A DNA stretch of 64,000 nt from Apostichopus japonicus. Taxonomy: Eukaryota > Echinodermata > Holothuroidea > Aspidochirotida > Stichopodidae. The translations under genes were made by a program, and so were the position numbers. This document shows, piece by piece, positions 63,301 to 64,000 of the stretch (its first letter is position 1; every line of letters begins with the position of its first letter). The notes below the pieces were generated by a model. The model saw only the letters and a program-made list of their open reading frames with translations. It did no database searches and was not told the DNA's origin. The stretch lies in NCBI RefSeq assembly GCF_037975245.1, contig NC_092577.1, positions 2,122,001-2,186,000 on the forward strand. Reading direction: 5' to 3'.

Positions 63301-64000
63301 CAAGAACTCACAATATGAAATACAAGCCTACTTTTTTCAATAGAGATATTTCTATAAGAGAAAGCTTTAGAGATCTGTATGATATGAAAGGTTTTTACTA
63401 ATAATAATAATGGAGACTTATATAGCGCCAAATTAGGAGACAAAGCCACTGCTCAAGGCACTTTTCAAAGAAAACAGATTAATTTACAAAAGAACAAGTG
63501 AAAAGATGGGTAGACTTTTGAATGTAGAAAGTTTAGAGCATGTTCGAATGTGATCTAATAAATTGTTCCAGAGAAAAGAGCCAGAGTATTCGAAGCTTCT
63601 GTAGCCATATGTCTTCAAGCGTGGTTTAGGAACAGTTTTTGCAGTGATAACAAATTAAAAACTCTAATCTCTGATATACATGTGCAGATGAGTCATCGGA
63701 GGGAAGACAGTTCGGTCATCAATTATGATGCAGTTGCGTTTGCTCTTGAGGGTGTCGGCGTTACCATTCGACACAATCTAAATTATCAGTCACTGGTTCA
63801 CATCAATGGACAACGAGAACCGCTTGATGAGATGTATCAGCTGGATAATATACTAACTTTGGAGAGATCCTCTTTGACAGAATACCAATTTGTGTCTTTA
63901 AATACCAACATATCTGTAACTGTTATGGCATCTACCATAAATGTTGACGTAAGCATTTCAAAATCTGAGTGTTGCAACATCGAGCTTGGTTTATGCGGAA
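175..64000 (+). CDS. Giant modular extracellular protein gene, 38 exons, open at both ends
   Basis: Thirty-eight exons, each bounded by AG and GT, join in compatible phases into one frame of 36,463 nt (about 12,154 codons) without a stop. Domain order is about 17 glycine-rich solenoid-like modules (roughly 6,750 residues), a Leu/Pro/Asp repeat insert (about 755), an EGF-like array (about 1,730), a small YGYTN-type domain, then five EGF-VWD-LamG-C8-like modules (about 2,720 in the window). The many cysteines in EGF/VWD arrangement and frequent N-x-S/T sites imply secretion. The first exon opens in the middle of a glycine module and the last stops inside a VWD domain, so both ends are missing. 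I do not recognise a named gene. The glycine modules recall the large glycine-rich proteins of plants and protists, and the C-terminal modules recall VWDE- or mucin-like proteins. A structural, adhesive or matrix role is inference. Confidence 0.88.
564..789 (+). CDS. Exon 2: beta-rich module half
   Basis: Acceptor at 562-563 after a pyrimidine-rich stretch; donor CAG|GTACTT. One base completes the split Arg codon, then the frame is open to phase 0. It encodes FDNINIRGGGRLVIEGD and GGILEADHVTITANDIIIAE, short strand-turn-strand units like those just before each glycine core. It ends at LDLTAQ, where other modules read LDLSGxGY. Confidence 0.87.
821..1000 (+). repeat. About five copies of a 37-38-bp tandem repeat
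   Basis: Degenerate units begin GTCTCAGGACAGTGAAACGT and continue CATATCACAAAA. Divergence increases from the first copies to the last. The array starts 31 bp after the exon 2 donor. Confidence 0.85.
1141..1180 (+). repeat. Guanine-rich tract with G-quadruplex potential
   Basis: Four to five runs of 4-8 guanines separated by CAGA, CA or CAG within 40 bp of the intron after exon 2. The rest of this intron (1181-1740) shows nothing recognisable. Confidence 0.6.
1741..1951 (+). CDS. Exon 3: glycine core of module 1, first part
   Basis: Acceptor CGCAG|GCA, donor G|GTAAGAG, phase 0 to phase 1. It encodes SGAGHGGLGGTCG, VFYGSLRYPRHFGS and ARGGGRLELAVHDSLVVNG. This is the standard opening of a glycine core: GAGHGG, then a YGS...P...GS block, then GGG and a beta strand ending in a ...DG/NG turn. 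Confidence 0.9.
1983..2100 (+). repeat. Dispersed intron repeat, copy 1
   Basis: The stretch with TCCTGCAGCCAGGCTGTGTG and GGATGCATTCTT...GCCATGCAGTTT is closely matched at 54119-54240. Two copies 52 kb apart in introns of one gene suggest a dispersed element. Type unknown. Confidence 0.7.
2101..2572 (+). repeat. 128-bp tandem repeat, about 3.7 copies
   Basis: AAGTAATCTCTTTTG recurs at 2136, about 2264, 2392 and 2520, a period of 128 bp. The middle copies are almost identical, implying recent amplification. Each contains a CTGCAG-rich patch. It produces spurious minus-strand frames. Confidence 0.92.
3395..3669 (+). repeat. 137-bp tandem duplication
   Basis: CCTAGTAGATCGACTATTGA recurs at 3484 and 3621, with similar flanks (AACATCTCTTTATT upstream, GATGAGAAGGATCCAGTTAC downstream). 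Nothing else is recognised in the intron (1952-3854) beyond the listed repeats. Confidence 0.85.
3855..3977 (+). CDS. Exon 4: GGASGGSI part of module 1
   Basis: Acceptor AAAAG|GT, donor CAAG|GTGAGT, phase 1 on both sides, so it is symmetrical and could be skipped or duplicated in frame. It encodes GGASGGSILINTTSF and GLGCIQANGGQ, the second signature of the module. The polypyrimidine tract before the acceptor is weak, which slightly lowers confidence in the exact 5' edge. The signature itself is certain. Confidence 0.8.
4151..4359 (+). CDS. Exon 5: GGGSGGRIAVYY part of module 1
   Basis: Acceptor CCAAG|GT, donor GAT|GTAAGT; phase 1 to phase 0. It encodes GGGGSGGRIAVYYQED, FGGAGASQNPGAAGTVYLES and ELIVDNNGQ, the third signature of the module plus the linker carrying the DN motif shared by all modules. 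Confidence 0.91.
4360..5311. other. Intron 5/6, nothing recognised
   Basis: A 952-bp AT-rich intron with GTAAGT donor and TTTTCAG acceptor. I see no coding signature, repeat array or RNA gene in it. Confidence 0.6.
5312..5963 (+). CDS. Exon 6: complete beta-rich half of module 1
   Basis: Acceptor TTTTCAG|GTT, donor G|GTAAAT, phase 0 to phase 1, 652 nt. It covers the whole solenoid-like half: FEFEVVHLQGNAHLAFQ, a LSG...LYGRMHVGPGQYLDVR unit (the GD.TG.L unit of other modules), AVGGLRELILSGGTLNL (the LTGV unit) and repeated short strands ending AELSVSGGGFSDNGRG. Confidence 0.92.
6511..6724 (-). mobile_element. Hairpin-bearing dispersed repeat, copy 1
   Basis: Read on the minus strand it starts AAAACTGTTAGC...CTGCTTATCCACTAGAG (as copy 3) and ends with a perfect GATCCT-GCT-AGGATC hairpin (6530-6544) flanked by CTGAAGA and GAAAC. 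These flanks resemble the conserved core of a hammerhead ribozyme, a motif known from Penelope-like retroelements. The rest of the intron (5964-6818) shows nothing else. Confidence 0.6.
6819..7071 (+). CDS. Exon 7: glycine core of module 2, first part
   Basis: Acceptor CTTACAG|GC, donor AG|GTATGA, phase 1 to phase 2. It encodes SSGGHHVGQGGLGQHVSAQ, FGEAGGCRR, then APAGGGSLHIITRTLDNGG. The usual YGS...P...GSGGG block is replaced by a longer, less glycine-rich stretch with two cysteines, so this module is divergent. Confidence 0.9.
7072..7475. other. Intron 7/8, nothing recognised
   Basis: 404 bp, with a short GTGGGGGGGTGGGGG run near 7,370. No gene or repeat is seen. Confidence 0.6.
7476..7573 (+). 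CDS. Exon 8: GGGAGGSIWIEA part of module 2
   Basis: Only 98 nt. Acceptor CCTCAG|A completes an Arg codon; donor ACAG|GTAATA leaves one base. It encodes IHASAGGGAGGSIWIEADQF, an intact second signature of the module. Phase 2 to phase 1. Confidence 0.9.
7896..8449 (+). repeat. 43-bp minisatellite, about 13 copies
   Basis: Units of ACACCCCTCAGAGTGTATCT followed by CTATAGCCCTTAATCCCATT and GTT, with a few base variants (CTACAG/CTATAG, ATTG/ATTA/TTTT). High identity indicates recent expansion. Confidence 0.95.
8622..8662 (+). mobile_element. Hairpin-bearing dispersed repeat, copy 2 (fragment)
   Basis: AGCCTCTAAAGAAGATCCTG then CTAGGATC: the same perfect 6-bp stem hairpin (8634-8648) as at 6530 and 15569. 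Both putative core motifs are mutated (CTAAAGA, CAAAA). Only the terminal part is conserved. Confidence 0.6.
8986..9176 (+). CDS. Exon 9: third signature of module 2
   Basis: Acceptor AATAG|GT, donor AAG|GTCAGT, phase 1 to phase 0. It encodes IISASGGDGRPDAGGGSGG followed by LISVSYED, then YGGLGLQQGASGVVYLQKL. It has the usual GGGSGG...AAGTVY layout, but the R of GGR is replaced by L. Confidence 0.9.
9177..9779. other. Intron 9/10, nothing recognised
   Basis: 603-bp AT-rich intron with GTCAGT donor and CCTTAG acceptor. No repeat array or gene is visible. Confidence 0.6.
9780..13785 (+). CDS. Exon 10: 4.0-kb intronless exon with modules 3, 4 and 5
   Basis: Acceptor TTAG|CTG, donor TCAG|GTAAGT, 4,006 nt, phase 0 to phase 1. 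It starts LIVDNGGQ, finishes the beta-rich half of module 2, then carries three glycine cores near 10,660-11,060, 11,740-12,260 and 12,900-13,470, separated by beta-rich halves. Signatures seen are NGGSGGSILIKTE and CGGSGGRIAVHIG; GAGSGGSIFLSS and GGGGGGRIGIES; GGGSGGSVNIAV and GGGGSGGRISVY. There are many N-x-S/T sites and few cysteines apart from a CGCPSC patch near 10,000. Modules that are split over four to six exons elsewhere are fused here. Confidence 0.95.
13786..14251. other. Intron 10/11, nothing recognised
   Basis: 466 bp, with a short CA-type run near 13,940. Open frame continues upstream of 14,252 by chance, but the G|G phase and match to other modules place the acceptor at 14250-14251. 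Confidence 0.6.
14252..14604 (+). CDS. Exon 11: end of beta-rich half and GPGAG start of module 6
   Basis: Acceptor ATACAG|GA, donor GCG|GTAAGT, phase 1 to phase 0. It encodes GNLTNLQDLVVAPYKSLVLS (the LTGV unit), a TALFVDGLYQFSSPRGAYKL unit (elsewhere TA.IENxEY...PGNFSF), then GGGYRPREGPGAGIA. The break falls just after GPGAG, a point where modules often carry an intron. Confidence 0.91.
14920..14942 (+). repeat. Cytosine tract
   Basis: A run of about 14 C preceded by CTCCCTC within intron 11/12 (14605-15771). Apart from this and the hairpin repeat at 15493, the intron shows nothing recognisable. Confidence 0.6.
15493..15606 (+). mobile_element. Hairpin-bearing dispersed repeat, copy 3
   Basis: Starts AAAACTGTTAGCCCACTGCT (matching copy 1) and ends CTGAAGAA-GATCCT-GCT-AGGATC-GAAAT, with the hairpin at 15569-15583. 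It is about 114 bp against about 214 bp in copy 1, so the middle differs by an indel of roughly 100 bp. Confidence 0.65.
15772..15967 (+). CDS. Exon 12: glycine core of module 6, first part
   Basis: Acceptor AATCAG|GAT, donor ATG|GTGAGC, phase 0 to phase 1. It encodes DADTGTGAGYGGFGGSSS, ALDAGSGGGQGSSGVPGRGG and a beta strand ending LLIDG. It is preceded by a short pyrimidine-poor branch region, but the protein match to other modules is unambiguous. Confidence 0.88.
16060..16290 (+). repeat. Degenerate repeat of about 22-25 bp
   Basis: Scrambled copies of CATAGCAACATGCTACAAGA and GACCC, mixed with two copies of CCAGCTATGAATG. Unit boundaries are irregular. Confidence 0.8.
16591..16771 (+). 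CDS. Exon 13: GGGSGGGIYIEA part of module 6
   Basis: Acceptor CAACAG|GT, donor AG|GTTTGT, phase 1 to phase 2. It encodes SSGGGSGGGIYIEATGLDGH, SSNGGDGLDQGGAGAGGRIS and IHLLQ. The second and third signatures lie in one exon here, whereas module 1 splits them. Confidence 0.9.
16840..17345 (+). repeat. AT-rich minisatellite of about 40-50 bp units, roughly 10 copies
   Basis: Diverged units resemble ACAGAAATCGTTTACTAGTG followed by AAGATTCATATATGAAAATT. TTACTAGTGAA is the best conserved part. It occupies most of intron 13/14. Confidence 0.85.
17537..17772 (+). CDS. Exon 14: AAGTVY and DN linker of module 6
   Basis: Acceptor TTCCAG|T completes a Ser codon; donor AGTG|GTATGA. It encodes YTFDGDIQSYGGY, TVDGAAGTVYVREE, TLRIDGQRT and LLVDKLYLSG. 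The GAAGTVY signature and following linker match every other module. Phase 2 to phase 1. Confidence 0.9.
17773..18196. other. Intron 14/15, nothing recognised
   Basis: 424 bp, AT-rich, with GTATGA donor and TTGTAG acceptor. It contains an A-run near 18,130. Confidence 0.6.
18197..22224 (+). CDS. Exon 15: 4.0-kb intronless exon with modules 7, 8 and 9
   Basis: Acceptor TTGTAG|GA, donor TTTTTG|GTGAGT, 4,028 nt, phase 1 to phase 0. It completes the beta-rich half of module 6, then has glycine cores near 18,700-19,260, 19,900-20,460 and 21,060-21,700. Signatures are GGAGSGGSVLMRV and GSGSGGRIAVYS; GGGSGGSVYVTT and GGGGAGGRIAVYT; GGGGSGGSVAMN and GGGGSGGRIAVYV. Recurrent linkers include FGDQTGLITMHANQKF and LVGVQNLRAAPGREV. 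Like exon 10 it carries three modules, suggesting a three-module unit expanded after intron loss. Confidence 0.95.
22551..22930. mobile_element. hAT-like non-autonomous element (22559-22922) with 8-bp target duplication
   Basis: GCTGATAC stands directly on both sides (22551-22558 and 22923-22930), a perfect 8-bp duplication. The 364-bp element begins CAAGGGCGTAGGAA and ends TTCCTACGCCACTG, inverted termini matching at about 12 of 14 positions. It has no coding capacity, long C and G runs, and two internal copies of GCACCAAATTGCATCT. An 8-bp duplication with CA-GGGCGTA ends fits hAT-superfamily miniature elements. The rest of intron 15/16 shows nothing. Confidence 0.85.
23218..23392 (+). CDS. 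Exon 16: entry to glycine core of module 10
   Basis: Acceptor TCTCAG|GAT, donor CTG|GTAAGT, phase 0 to phase 1. It encodes HFTAEYFNILSSDFYLEPSA, LLDVSGRGYHEGGPGTTTV and GAGAGHATVGGT: the LDVSGxGY...GPG and GAGH motifs that open a glycine core. Confidence 0.9.
23393..23921. other. Intron 16/17, nothing recognised
   Basis: 529 bp, GTAAGT donor. No repeat array or gene is seen. Confidence 0.6.
23922..24152 (+). CDS. Exon 17: YGS block and GGGSGGSIWV of module 10
   Basis: Acceptor TTGTAG|CT, donor ACAG|GTGGGC; phase 1 on both sides (symmetrical). It encodes GGPTYGSLYEPVHGGSQGG, GVPGPRGGGVSRIKVGGVLL and GAGGGSGGSIWVTTG. Confidence 0.92.
24153..24569. other. Intron 17/18, nothing recognised
   Basis: 417 bp, AT-rich. 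No recognisable content. Confidence 0.6.
24570..24919 (+). CDS. Exon 18: GGGGAGGRIAVH of module 10; RGD motif
   Basis: Acceptor TTGTAG|GT, donor GAG|GTAATT, phase 1 to phase 0. It encodes GHFRGHGVMSSSGGQGSGGG, then GGRIAVHIEDKDEFRGDLLA, TGTVYVEEIKNGE, LYLNNQYADPP and YAFEEVTLQGE. RGD at 24677-24685 lies in the loop after the GGRIAVH strand. Whether it is exposed for integrin binding cannot be judged from sequence. Confidence 0.92.
24920..25379. other. Intron 18/19, nothing recognised
   Basis: 460 bp with a purine-rich stretch (25,140-25,265) of GGGAGG-type text. No gene is seen. Confidence 0.6.
25380..25743 (+). CDS. Exon 19: beta-rich half of module 10
   Basis: Acceptor CAACAG|CTG, donor GAAG|GTAAAC, phase 0 to phase 1. 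It encodes LVFEIDRADEAS, ILGDTTSLLNIQAGRTFYIE (GD.TGLLH..... unit), LDLNGTVYLPADFRTKGNRR and LVVGVYNYTLPEDKVLNLG (LTGV unit). Confidence 0.91.
25744..26265. other. Intron 19/20, nothing recognised
   Basis: 522 bp; the frame stays open past the donor by chance to 25,880. ATGGTCACAGTT recurs at about 25,935 and 26,020. Nothing else. Confidence 0.6.
26266..26571 (+). CDS. Exon 20: end of beta-rich half and start of module 11 core
   Basis: Acceptor TTCTAG|GA, donor AACG|GTAAGG, phase 1 on both sides. It encodes TLKLDLLELRAKSHLTYPTN, LLMRYASVLEAEKIHLKS, ASINTAGRGPGAGLGKAPG and YIGSGAGHGGYGGGADVVN. GPGAG and GAGHGGYGGG are clear. Confidence 0.91.
26572..26888. other. Intron 20/21, nothing recognised
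   Basis: 317 bp, GTAAGG donor, TTTTCCAG acceptor. No recognisable content. Confidence 0.6.
26889..33119 (+). CDS. Exon 21: 6.2-kb intronless exon, rest of module 11 through modules 12-15
   Basis: Acceptor TTCCAG|GA, donor TTG|GTAAGT, 6,231 nt, phase 1 on both sides. Glycine cores lie near 26,889-27,330, 28,010-28,560, 29,270-29,820, 30,520-31,070 and 31,750-32,320, with the opening of module 16 near 33,040. Spacing is about 1,250-1,280 nt (about 420 residues). Modules 12-15 share a sub-type linker after GTVY (a RG/RPxxYRxxKY stretch, then HxDNxG) and nearly identical DKTG(L/Q)(L/I)H units. They therefore look like a recent local tandem expansion. Typical pieces are YGSLYEPDHLGSGGGHGGG, AGGGSGGSIFIKTTNFTGYG, GGGGGRISLHVRHKYTYAG and LGDKTGLLHLQANQLLYVE. 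Confidence 0.96.
33515..33885 (+). mobile_element. tRNA-derived SINE, plus strand
   Basis: The head has an A-box-like AAGTGGTTAAGGCAGTGG and a B box GGTTCGAGCCC (33564-33574). The body contains CTTTGGGCAAGGCACTTTAT, and the tail has TTGCGCTATATAAG followed by ATTATGATGGTTATTATT. This layout (tRNA-like promoter, unrelated body, ATT-rich tail) is that of a SINE. It has no acceptor stem, so it is not a tRNA gene. Confidence 0.8.
33906..34033 (+). CDS. Exon 22: YGH...GSGGGG part of module 16
   Basis: Acceptor ATGCAG|GA, donor AAG|GTAATG, phase 1 to phase 0, 128 nt. It encodes GGGTSHEAGDYYGHLLTPSL, GSGGGGSYGGAGGGYLHI and LVGK. It joins GAGHGSVG at the end of exon 21. Confidence 0.92.
34034..34878. 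other. Intron 22/23, nothing recognised
   Basis: 845 bp, AT-rich, with short repeated phrases (AAGAGTATTAAGAGTATTAA near 34,455). No gene or clear element. Confidence 0.6.
34879..35032 (+). CDS. Exon 23: GGGSGGSVQIH part of module 16
   Basis: Acceptor GACCAG|ACC, donor AGCT|GTGAGT, phase 0 to phase 1. It encodes TLTCDGVISVHGSDAGSS, GAGGGSGGSVQIHTSHHRGR and GQIHAHGGDCS. Two cysteines are unusual for this signature. Confidence 0.9.
35033..36000. other. Intron 23/24, pyrimidine-rich patch only
   Basis: 968 bp. A C/T-rich tract (35,280-35,345) of CCCCCC and CTCTCT text stands out. The acceptor follows a strong T tract. Nothing else is recognised. Confidence 0.6.
36001..36308 (+). CDS. Exon 24: GGGSGGRIAIYQ part of module 16
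   Basis: Acceptor TTTCAG|TT after a strong T-rich tract; donor TCT|GTGAGT, phase 1 to phase 0. It encodes NVDSPGGGSGGRIAIYQRE, TAFGGYCQNGNYGGPGSIV, LVIDNQNRNNGE and YQLEDVYLERGACLSIVS. It is followed by the intron carrying the 28-bp minisatellite. Confidence 0.92.
36560..37905 (+). repeat. 28-bp minisatellite, about 48 copies, each with a 12-bp palindrome
   Basis: Units GTATTGTACAATAGATTGCA plus AACATGCA. TATTGTACAATA inside each unit is a perfect palindrome. A 27-bp variant (ATCAGTATTATACAAT) recurs singly or in pairs with spacings near 140 and 167 bp, so a higher-order unit has also been copied. Because 28 is not divisible by three, the array stays open in all minus-strand frames (up to 451 codons of Cys/Leu/Tyr-rich text), which I regard as artefact. 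The rest of intron 24/25 shows nothing. Confidence 0.96.
38269..43761 (+). CDS. Exon 25: 5.5-kb exon, last glycine module with Leu/Pro/Asp insert, then EGF super-repeats 1-5
   Basis: Acceptor TTACAG|GCT after a long T/C tract; donor CCG|GTGAGT, 5,493 nt, phase 0 on both sides. It encodes the end of the module 16 beta half (NIGHQSGDGTGQLVISNRAN), then module 17 (GYGPDAGPGRGRKKSAGGSY, GGGSGGAIWLDGGTMEGRG, SLFARGGDS). At 39133 the module is interrupted by about 755 residues that include the Leu/Pro/Asp repeat. It resumes at CDYHKGGGGGGGRVRLFS near 41,394. EGF-like units start at CSGHGSW near 41,583 and run to the exon end. One exon thus joins three unrelated domain types without an intron. The donor lies after TTDPP, in the middle of an EGF-like unit. 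Confidence 0.95.
39421..41390 (+). repeat. Coding Leu/Pro/Asp repeat: helix-like LLDLLNLLDQLG alternating with IPDIPD
   Basis: About 650 residues in the exon 25 frame consist almost only of L, D, P, I, N, G, E and V. Roughly 17 copies of a leucine-rich block such as GLLDLLNLLDQLGLIDLP alternate with proline-aspartate strings such as DIPDNPDLPDIPD. The leucine blocks could form short amphipathic helices, and the PD strings should be extended. Net charge is strongly negative and there is no cysteine until the segment ends. The DNA is correspondingly repetitive (recurring TTCTAGACCTTCTAAACC-like text) and gives spurious Ser/Arg-rich open frames on the minus strand. I know no named family with this pattern. 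It may be a lineage-specific low-complexity expansion. Confidence 0.9.
44050..44410 (+). CDS. Exon 26: EGF-like units (super-repeats 5-6)
   Basis: Acceptor TTCTAG|GTT, donor TCAG|GTAAAT, phase 0 to phase 1. It encodes VCNCFNGYQSADCSYQC, CVCDPCYNGFECNFECSGHG, GPLCEITGCPGLDGNC and CACYPGWRGSDCSQPDCPGE. Units run directly on from exon 25. Confidence 0.93.
44411..45049. other. Intron 26/27, nothing firm
   Basis: 639 bp. The stretch 44,780-44,905 holds two loosely similar halves (TTATCTTCAATTTAATTT and TTATCTTCAACTAAATTT). No gene is seen. Confidence 0.55.
45050..45239 (+). CDS. Exon 27: EGF-like units (super-repeat 6)
   Basis: Acceptor AATCAG|GT, donor ACAG|GTGAGA, phase 1 to phase 2. It encodes GHGTCIDEIPRRCACDPDWA, GEACDVVCENGYNFG and CDLCHTGEGCDGVCSGKGSC. 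Its last codon is completed by the first base of exon 28. Confidence 0.92.
45490..45592 (+). pseudogene. Decayed duplicate of the first part of exon 28
   Basis: Within the intron, 45490-45592 is nearly identical to 45630-45730 of the real exon: TTTGTGTCTGTGATTTTGA..., then TGCCGGATACCTGGATGTCC against TGCCAGATACCTGGATGTCC. It would encode CVCDFESGLRGDCCRIPGCP, then diverges and reaches a stop. The base pair before the copy is AC, where the real exon has the acceptor AG, so it should not be spliced in. Probably a partial tandem duplication of exon 28 that lost its acceptor. Confidence 0.85.
45628..46280 (+). CDS. Exon 28: EGF-like units (super-repeats 6-8); two RGD motifs
   Basis: Acceptor TACCAG|C, donor ATAG|GTATGT, 653 nt, phase 2 to phase 1. 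It encodes VCVCDFESGARGDRCQIPGC, CDCDPGWKGIGCHIPDCPGA, CECDPCYAGLDCSAKC, EWRGDACEIPGCWG and CSCYPGWIGIGCENADCPGE. RGD occurs at 45659-45667 and 46058-46066 in equivalent inter-cysteine loops, so the tripeptide may simply reflect the WRG-like consensus of this EGF type. Confidence 0.94.
46385..46610 (+). repeat. Diverged tandem duplication of about 110 bp in intron 28/29
   Basis: AGCAGAAATTGAGCG...GTGACCATTTTCTTTATAGT is followed by AACAGAAATTGAAAC...GTGACCATTTTCTTAATAGT. Both halves end in a TTxCAGAAT motif. The second copy lies just before the exon 29 acceptor. Confidence 0.7.
46655..46897 (+). CDS. Exon 29: EGF-like units (super-repeats 8-9)
   Basis: Acceptor TTACAG|GG, donor AGTG|GTTAGT (slightly weak), phase 1 on both sides. 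It encodes IACEGLCDHGTPDSPES, CTCDPCWHGPGCDRMCNDFG, CLCGFDGFRGPYCEQKSCPG and CSGRGTCLS. Confidence 0.9.
46934..47172 (-). mobile_element. tRNA-derived SINE, minus strand
   Basis: Read on the minus strand: GGAGTGTTAGCTCAGTGGTT (A box) then B box GGTTCGAGTCA (47110-47120), an unrelated body, and a tail of TACA repeats (46934-46950). The T-arm stem does not pair properly, so this is a SINE rather than a tRNA gene. Confidence 0.82.
47804..47828 (+). repeat. (CAGA)n microsatellite
   Basis: Six near-perfect CAGA units, then TAGACTGTCTGTC, which is partly complementary. Flanking ACATTATRKGACACAGA phrases are repeated on both sides. The rest of intron 29/30 apart from the SINE shows nothing. Confidence 0.75.
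48106..48810 (+). CDS. Exon 30: EGF-like units (super-repeats 9-10)
   Basis: Acceptor TCACAG|GG, donor TGGG|GTAAGA, 705 nt, phase 1 on both sides. It encodes ECLCNNGWTGVGCELPDCPG, CVDCIPGWMGESCELPCGPE, PCWHGDGCQEMCSGLGTC, ENDWLGIGCETPDCPGEEDC and CNDCYMGPFCDIECGGQGSC. Confidence 0.94.
48811..49231. other. Intron 30/31, nothing recognised
   Basis: 421 bp with a C-run followed by an A-run near 48,907. No gene. Confidence 0.6.
49232..49396 (+). CDS. Exon 31: EGF-like units (super-repeats 10-11)
   Basis: Acceptor TATTAG|GA after a T-rich tract; donor CGTG|GTATGT, phase 1 on both sides. It encodes MCTLRGCPGTENMNCTGRGK, CFCDSEWKGDGCELPNCPGT and PDCNGR. Confidence 0.92.
49638..49821 (+). CDS. Exon 32: EGF-like units (super-repeat 11)
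   Basis: Acceptor TTACAG|GT, donor GCAT|GTAAGT, phase 1 to phase 2. It encodes ECLLIDGKGQCQCDEGWIGP, CDVECIHGTQNPDHPS and CVCDPCYSGEKCDVLCSGQG. It ends just after a cysteine, inside an EGF-like unit. Confidence 0.92.
49822..50329. other. Intron 32/33, nothing recognised
   Basis: 508 bp, with a run of about 20 T right after the GTAAG donor. No gene or element. Confidence 0.6.
50330..50529 (+). CDS. Exon 33: EGF-like units
   Basis: Acceptor TTTTCAG|C after nine T; donor AGAG|GTAAAG, phase 2 to phase 1. It encodes DDACICDTYFKGHDCSQIDC, PGDPDCLERGSCVFKND and CLCSAGFTGDNCSAIVCPGD. The regular super-repeat starts to break down here. Confidence 0.92.
50530..51191. other. Intron 33/34 with a possible retroelement tail remnant
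   Basis: 662 bp. AAAGTGCTTTAAGATATTCC (about 50,846) resembles the AAGTGCTTTGAGATCATTCC text at 54,036, both typical of the 3' ends of LINE/SINE copies. Below 51,040 there are several CCAATAT/ATATCAAT repeats. Nothing else. Confidence 0.5.
51192..51488 (+). CDS. Exon 34: degenerate EGF-like tail
   Basis: Acceptor GAATAG|GA, donor GTTG|GTAAGT, phase 1 on both sides. It encodes CKLIGDYPECVCNHGYTGTS, then CDRCLSRFSGDDCESCLPGY, CSVPCINGMATEPGGDVCEC and ICDQCLEGFALPFCVECAVG. The CxxC spacing (CDRC, CDQC, CVEC) differs from the preceding array and is closer to laminin-type EGF units. Confidence 0.9.
52321..52562 (+). repeat. Diverged direct repeat pair of about 72 bp
   Basis: TTATATTAATATTCAAGC...ATTCATATTTTAAGGGGTTTTG at 52321-52392 is echoed at 52490-52562 with about 80% agreement by eye. 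Just before this, ATACGTAATCA phrases repeat at 51,550-51,600. The second copy leads straight into the palindrome. Confidence 0.75.
52570..52607. repeat. Perfect 38-bp palindrome
   Basis: AGCGCTCTTGAACATGCTT is followed immediately by its exact reverse complement, centred on TTAA at 52587-52590. It starts where GTAAAGCGCT, the usual 3' text of local retroelement tails, begins, and is followed by ATATTGGTAATTTTTAATG. It could form a cruciform, or a tight hairpin in RNA. Confidence 0.95.
52694..52976 (+). CDS. Exon 35: small YGYTN beta domain, first part
   Basis: Acceptor AACAG|GC, donor AG|GTGGGT, phase 1 to phase 2. After YVGDCSIRCTPGQGQ it encodes CVVPPADGNPGVAWYGYTNE, then HNIYISTGGDNFFNVEDDLG and QPTKFQPGRHESIFSV. 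The pattern (GYxNxN...I..G..NFF......GQPT.F.PGR...F.V) recalls a short beta domain found in assorted secreted proteins, which I cannot name with certainty. Its last 20 bases and the donor are the founder of the downstream 53-bp minisatellite. Confidence 0.9.
52957..53740 (+). repeat. 53-bp minisatellite copying the exon 35 end and its splice donor, about 15 copies
   Basis: The unit is GAAAGCATATTGTCTGTCAG|GTGGGTATCT then TTTATGCTTGTAGTTAGAGT and AAT. The first unit is the true 3' end of exon 35 (GAAAGCATATTTTCTGTCAG) with its donor GTGGGT. Downstream units repeat both the exon-like 20 bases and a donor-like GTGGGT or GTGGAT. The unit length is not a multiple of three, so use of a later donor would insert 53n bases and usually shift the frame. 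Confidence 0.95.
54036..54110 (+). mobile_element. LINE/SINE-like 3' tail remnant
   Basis: GAAGTGCTTTGAGATCATTC, then AAAGCGCTATATAAGAATAA and ATTATGATTATTATAG: the same kind of tail as at the end of the SINE at 33,850. Confidence 0.6.
54119..54240 (+). repeat. Dispersed intron repeat, copy 2
   Basis: CTCCTGCAGCCAGACTGTGT and GGATACATTCTTGTGTTCCA match the element at 1983-2100, in the same orientation. The rest of the intron to 54490 holds a short TATATA run near 54,390 and nothing else. Confidence 0.7.
54491..54611 (+). CDS. Exon 36: YGYTN beta domain, second part
   Basis: Acceptor TTTCAG|T completes a Ser codon; donor CAG|GTATTC, phase 2 to phase 0. It encodes FTNQSLSWTLAYTLANQRIS, TKLPTKVTLLCTGDETRQLQ. 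It continues the strand pattern of exon 35 (SW.LA...). Short, so it rests on phase, splice sites and the plausible domain end. Confidence 0.8.
54901..62763 (+). CDS. Exon 37: 7.9-kb exon, four EGF-VWD-LamG-C8-like modules and start of a fifth
   Basis: Acceptor TTGCAG|GAT, donor CAG|GTAAGA, 7,863 nt (2,621 codons), phase 0 on both sides. Each module is about 610 residues. EGF-like units begin near 54,934, 56,820, 58,650, 60,470 and 62,380 (for example CKCLYGFWGPECEFECPGGA). VWD domains run near 55,165-55,620, 57,085-57,560, 58,915-59,400, 60,735-61,200 and from 62,650; examples are YGQGHVTNFDGAMYDFKEIG and VGLCGTCNGN. LamG/concanavalin-like domains lie near 55,840-56,440, 57,655-58,310, 59,550-60,160 and 61,320-62,040 (FTIEFDMKL, FYGTLDEIRIWRRDFTLE). 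Four-cysteine C8-like segments follow (FCESLLRTNPTWDACG, YYACIRD, ALADYCHI). The CG..C motif is present in VWD2 and VWD3 but altered in VWD1 and VWD4. One RGD is at 62560-62568. VWD assemblies often mediate disulfide-linked polymerisation. Confidence 0.96.
63405..63640 (-). mobile_element. Retroelement-like repeat with ATT tail, minus strand
   Basis: Read on the minus strand, GCCTTGAGCAGTGGC...TTGGCGCTATATAAGTCTCC ends in ATTATTATTATT, the typical tail of invertebrate SINE/LINE copies. Upstream of it on that strand lies a TCTGGAACAATTTATTAG-like stretch. Boundaries are approximate. The rest of the last intron shows nothing. Confidence 0.55.
63688..64000 (+). CDS. Exon 38 (partial): rest of fifth VWD domain
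   Basis: Acceptor TGTGCAG|ATG, phase 0; runs off the window end. It encodes MSHREDSSVINYDAVAFALE, GVGVTIRHNLNYQSLVHING, then a strand pattern ending CCNIELGLCG, the C-terminal motif of a VWD domain. A GTAAGC at 63951 looks like a donor, but the in-frame GLCG beyond it argues the exon continues. Confidence 0.88.
   Translation, partial: MSHRREDSSVINYDAVAFALEGVGVTIRHNLNYQSLVHINGQREPLDEMYQLDNILTLERSSLTEYQFVSLNTNISVTVMASTINVDVSISKSECCNIELGLCG

Noticed and set aside
63951-63956. GTAAGC as the donor of exon 38
   Set aside because: The frame continues beyond it into CCNIELGLCG, which fits the end of a VWD domain, so reading through is more likely.
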